From contig NW_005179056.1 in assembly GCF_000350225.1 (NCBI RefSeq), forward strand, positions 124,001 through 188,000: DNA of 64,000 nucleotides, in the 5' to 3' direction. The notes beneath the pieces were generated by a model, which did no database searches, was not told the origin of the DNA, and saw only the letters and a program-made list of their open reading frames with translations. This stretch comes from Chondrus crispus. Lineage: Eukaryota > Rhodophyta > Florideophyceae > Gigartinales > Gigartinaceae. Of this stretch, positions 63,680 through 64,000 are shown in pieces (the stretch's first letter is position 1; every line of letters starts with the position of its first letter). Made by a program: the position numbers and the translations under genes.

Positions 63680-64000
63680 GAACTACCCGAGCTGTCAGTG
63701 CTATTTGCTTGGCTATCGTTAGCTAGCGCGTCGACGGGCCCTTGGCCGCGCGGATGGGGACGGTTTCCCCACCCCGACTGGCCATCTTCTACGAAGTAAT
63801 CGGATACTTCGTGGCCTTGGATTGCAACGTCCGGCCGTTGCAATATTCGAGGGGCGGAGAGAACGGGCTCCCCTCCGCCTCCTTCCGTGGGCTGGGGGTG
63901 CGTCTCACCAGCCCAGTCTTGGAGGTACATGATGGCGTTCTGTACCCCTTGGGGCAACGGGGGTCGGCCCCGGTCGCCTCGCCCATCTCGACGGGGATAT
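63667..64000 (-). CDS. gag: gag C-terminus, gypsy copy 4 (edge-cut)
   Basis: The last 100 or so codons of gag: VQNAIMYLQDWAG, then acidic low-complexity sequence ending GSSKNP at the recoding signal. Matches the ends of copies 1 (QNAIMYLQDWVEDPYPLPTE) and 3 (QNAIMYLQDWAGDPNPLP). The zinc knuckle and capsid part lie beyond the window. Confidence 0.82.
   Translation of the reverse strand, partial: YPRRDGRGDRGRPPLPQGVQNAIMYLQDWAGETHPQPTEGGGGEPVLSAPRILQRPDVAIQGHEVSDYFVEDGQSGWGNRPHPRGQGPVDALANDSQANSTDSSGSSKNP

Larger units (their letters stand above)
51933..64000 (-). mobile_element. Ty3/gypsy chromovirus copy 4
   Basis: Minus-strand copy, right end outside the window: 3' LTR 51933-52556, distal polypurine tract, accessory region 52557-58966, internal polypurine tract, pol 58967-63520, recoding signal, end of gag from 63667. 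What is visible looks whole: pol is a single open frame of 1517 codons. It is inserted in the 3' region of copy 3 and, with a freshly amplified minisatellite and open pol, is probably the youngest gypsy copy here. At over 12 kb it is long for a chromovirus because of the accessory region. Confidence 0.93.

Overview
The window is nuclear DNA of a photosynthetic eukaryote. About 80 percent of it is LTR retrotransposon sequence; the only stretch that is not is roughly 16.7 to 29.0 kb. The organism call is an inference. A PGRL1-like thylakoid protein and a plastid-type DXS copy require a plastid, genes are short with few introns, and the mix of chromodomain Ty3/gypsy and GalEa-like Ty1/copia elements suits a red alga. 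No rRNA, tRNA or CRISPR sequence was seen.

Layout. 1-10514: Ty3/gypsy copy 1, minus strand, left LTR cut by the window edge. It sits inside copia F (10515-13252, plus). Copia B (13253-14870, plus) and copia A (14871-16684, minus) follow head to head. 16685-29009 holds the host genes and one DNA transposon: an ARP10-like actin-related protein (plus, one intron), a Transposase_21/CACTA-type element with two divergent genes (18302-23106), a basic unknown protein (minus), a PGRL1-like gene (plus, one well-supported intron), a broken DXS copy (minus) and an unknown minus ORF. 29010-34065 is copia D with its LTR and the start of a neighbouring leader (minus). 34066-36582 is copia G (plus), 36583-41980 copia C (minus), and 41981-43417 the LTR and leader of copia E (plus). 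Gypsy copy 3 (43418-51932, plus) is inserted in the copia E leader. Gypsy copy 4 (51933 to beyond 64000, minus) is inserted in the 3' part of gypsy copy 3.

The three gypsy copies are one chromovirus-like family. They share the PBS (seen in copies 1 and 3), a CCHC gag, a pol with protease, RT, RNase H, integrase and chromodomain, and a -1 recoding signal between gag and pol. Copies 1 and 4 are unusual in carrying an accessory region between pol and the 3' LTR, bracketed by two copies of the pol-tail/polypurine sequence. In copy 4 that region is 6.4 kb and holds a 762-codon open frame on the opposite strand plus a fresh 57-bp hairpin minisatellite; copy 1 has an older, diverged version of the same hairpin array. 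The copia elements use a primer site complementary to the anticodon arm of initiator tRNA-Met and have a leader of about 1.1 kb.

The host genes do not form an evident pathway. PGRL1 (cyclic electron flow) and DXS (plastid isoprenoid synthesis) are both plastid functions, but the DXS copy here looks dead, so a working copy should lie elsewhere.
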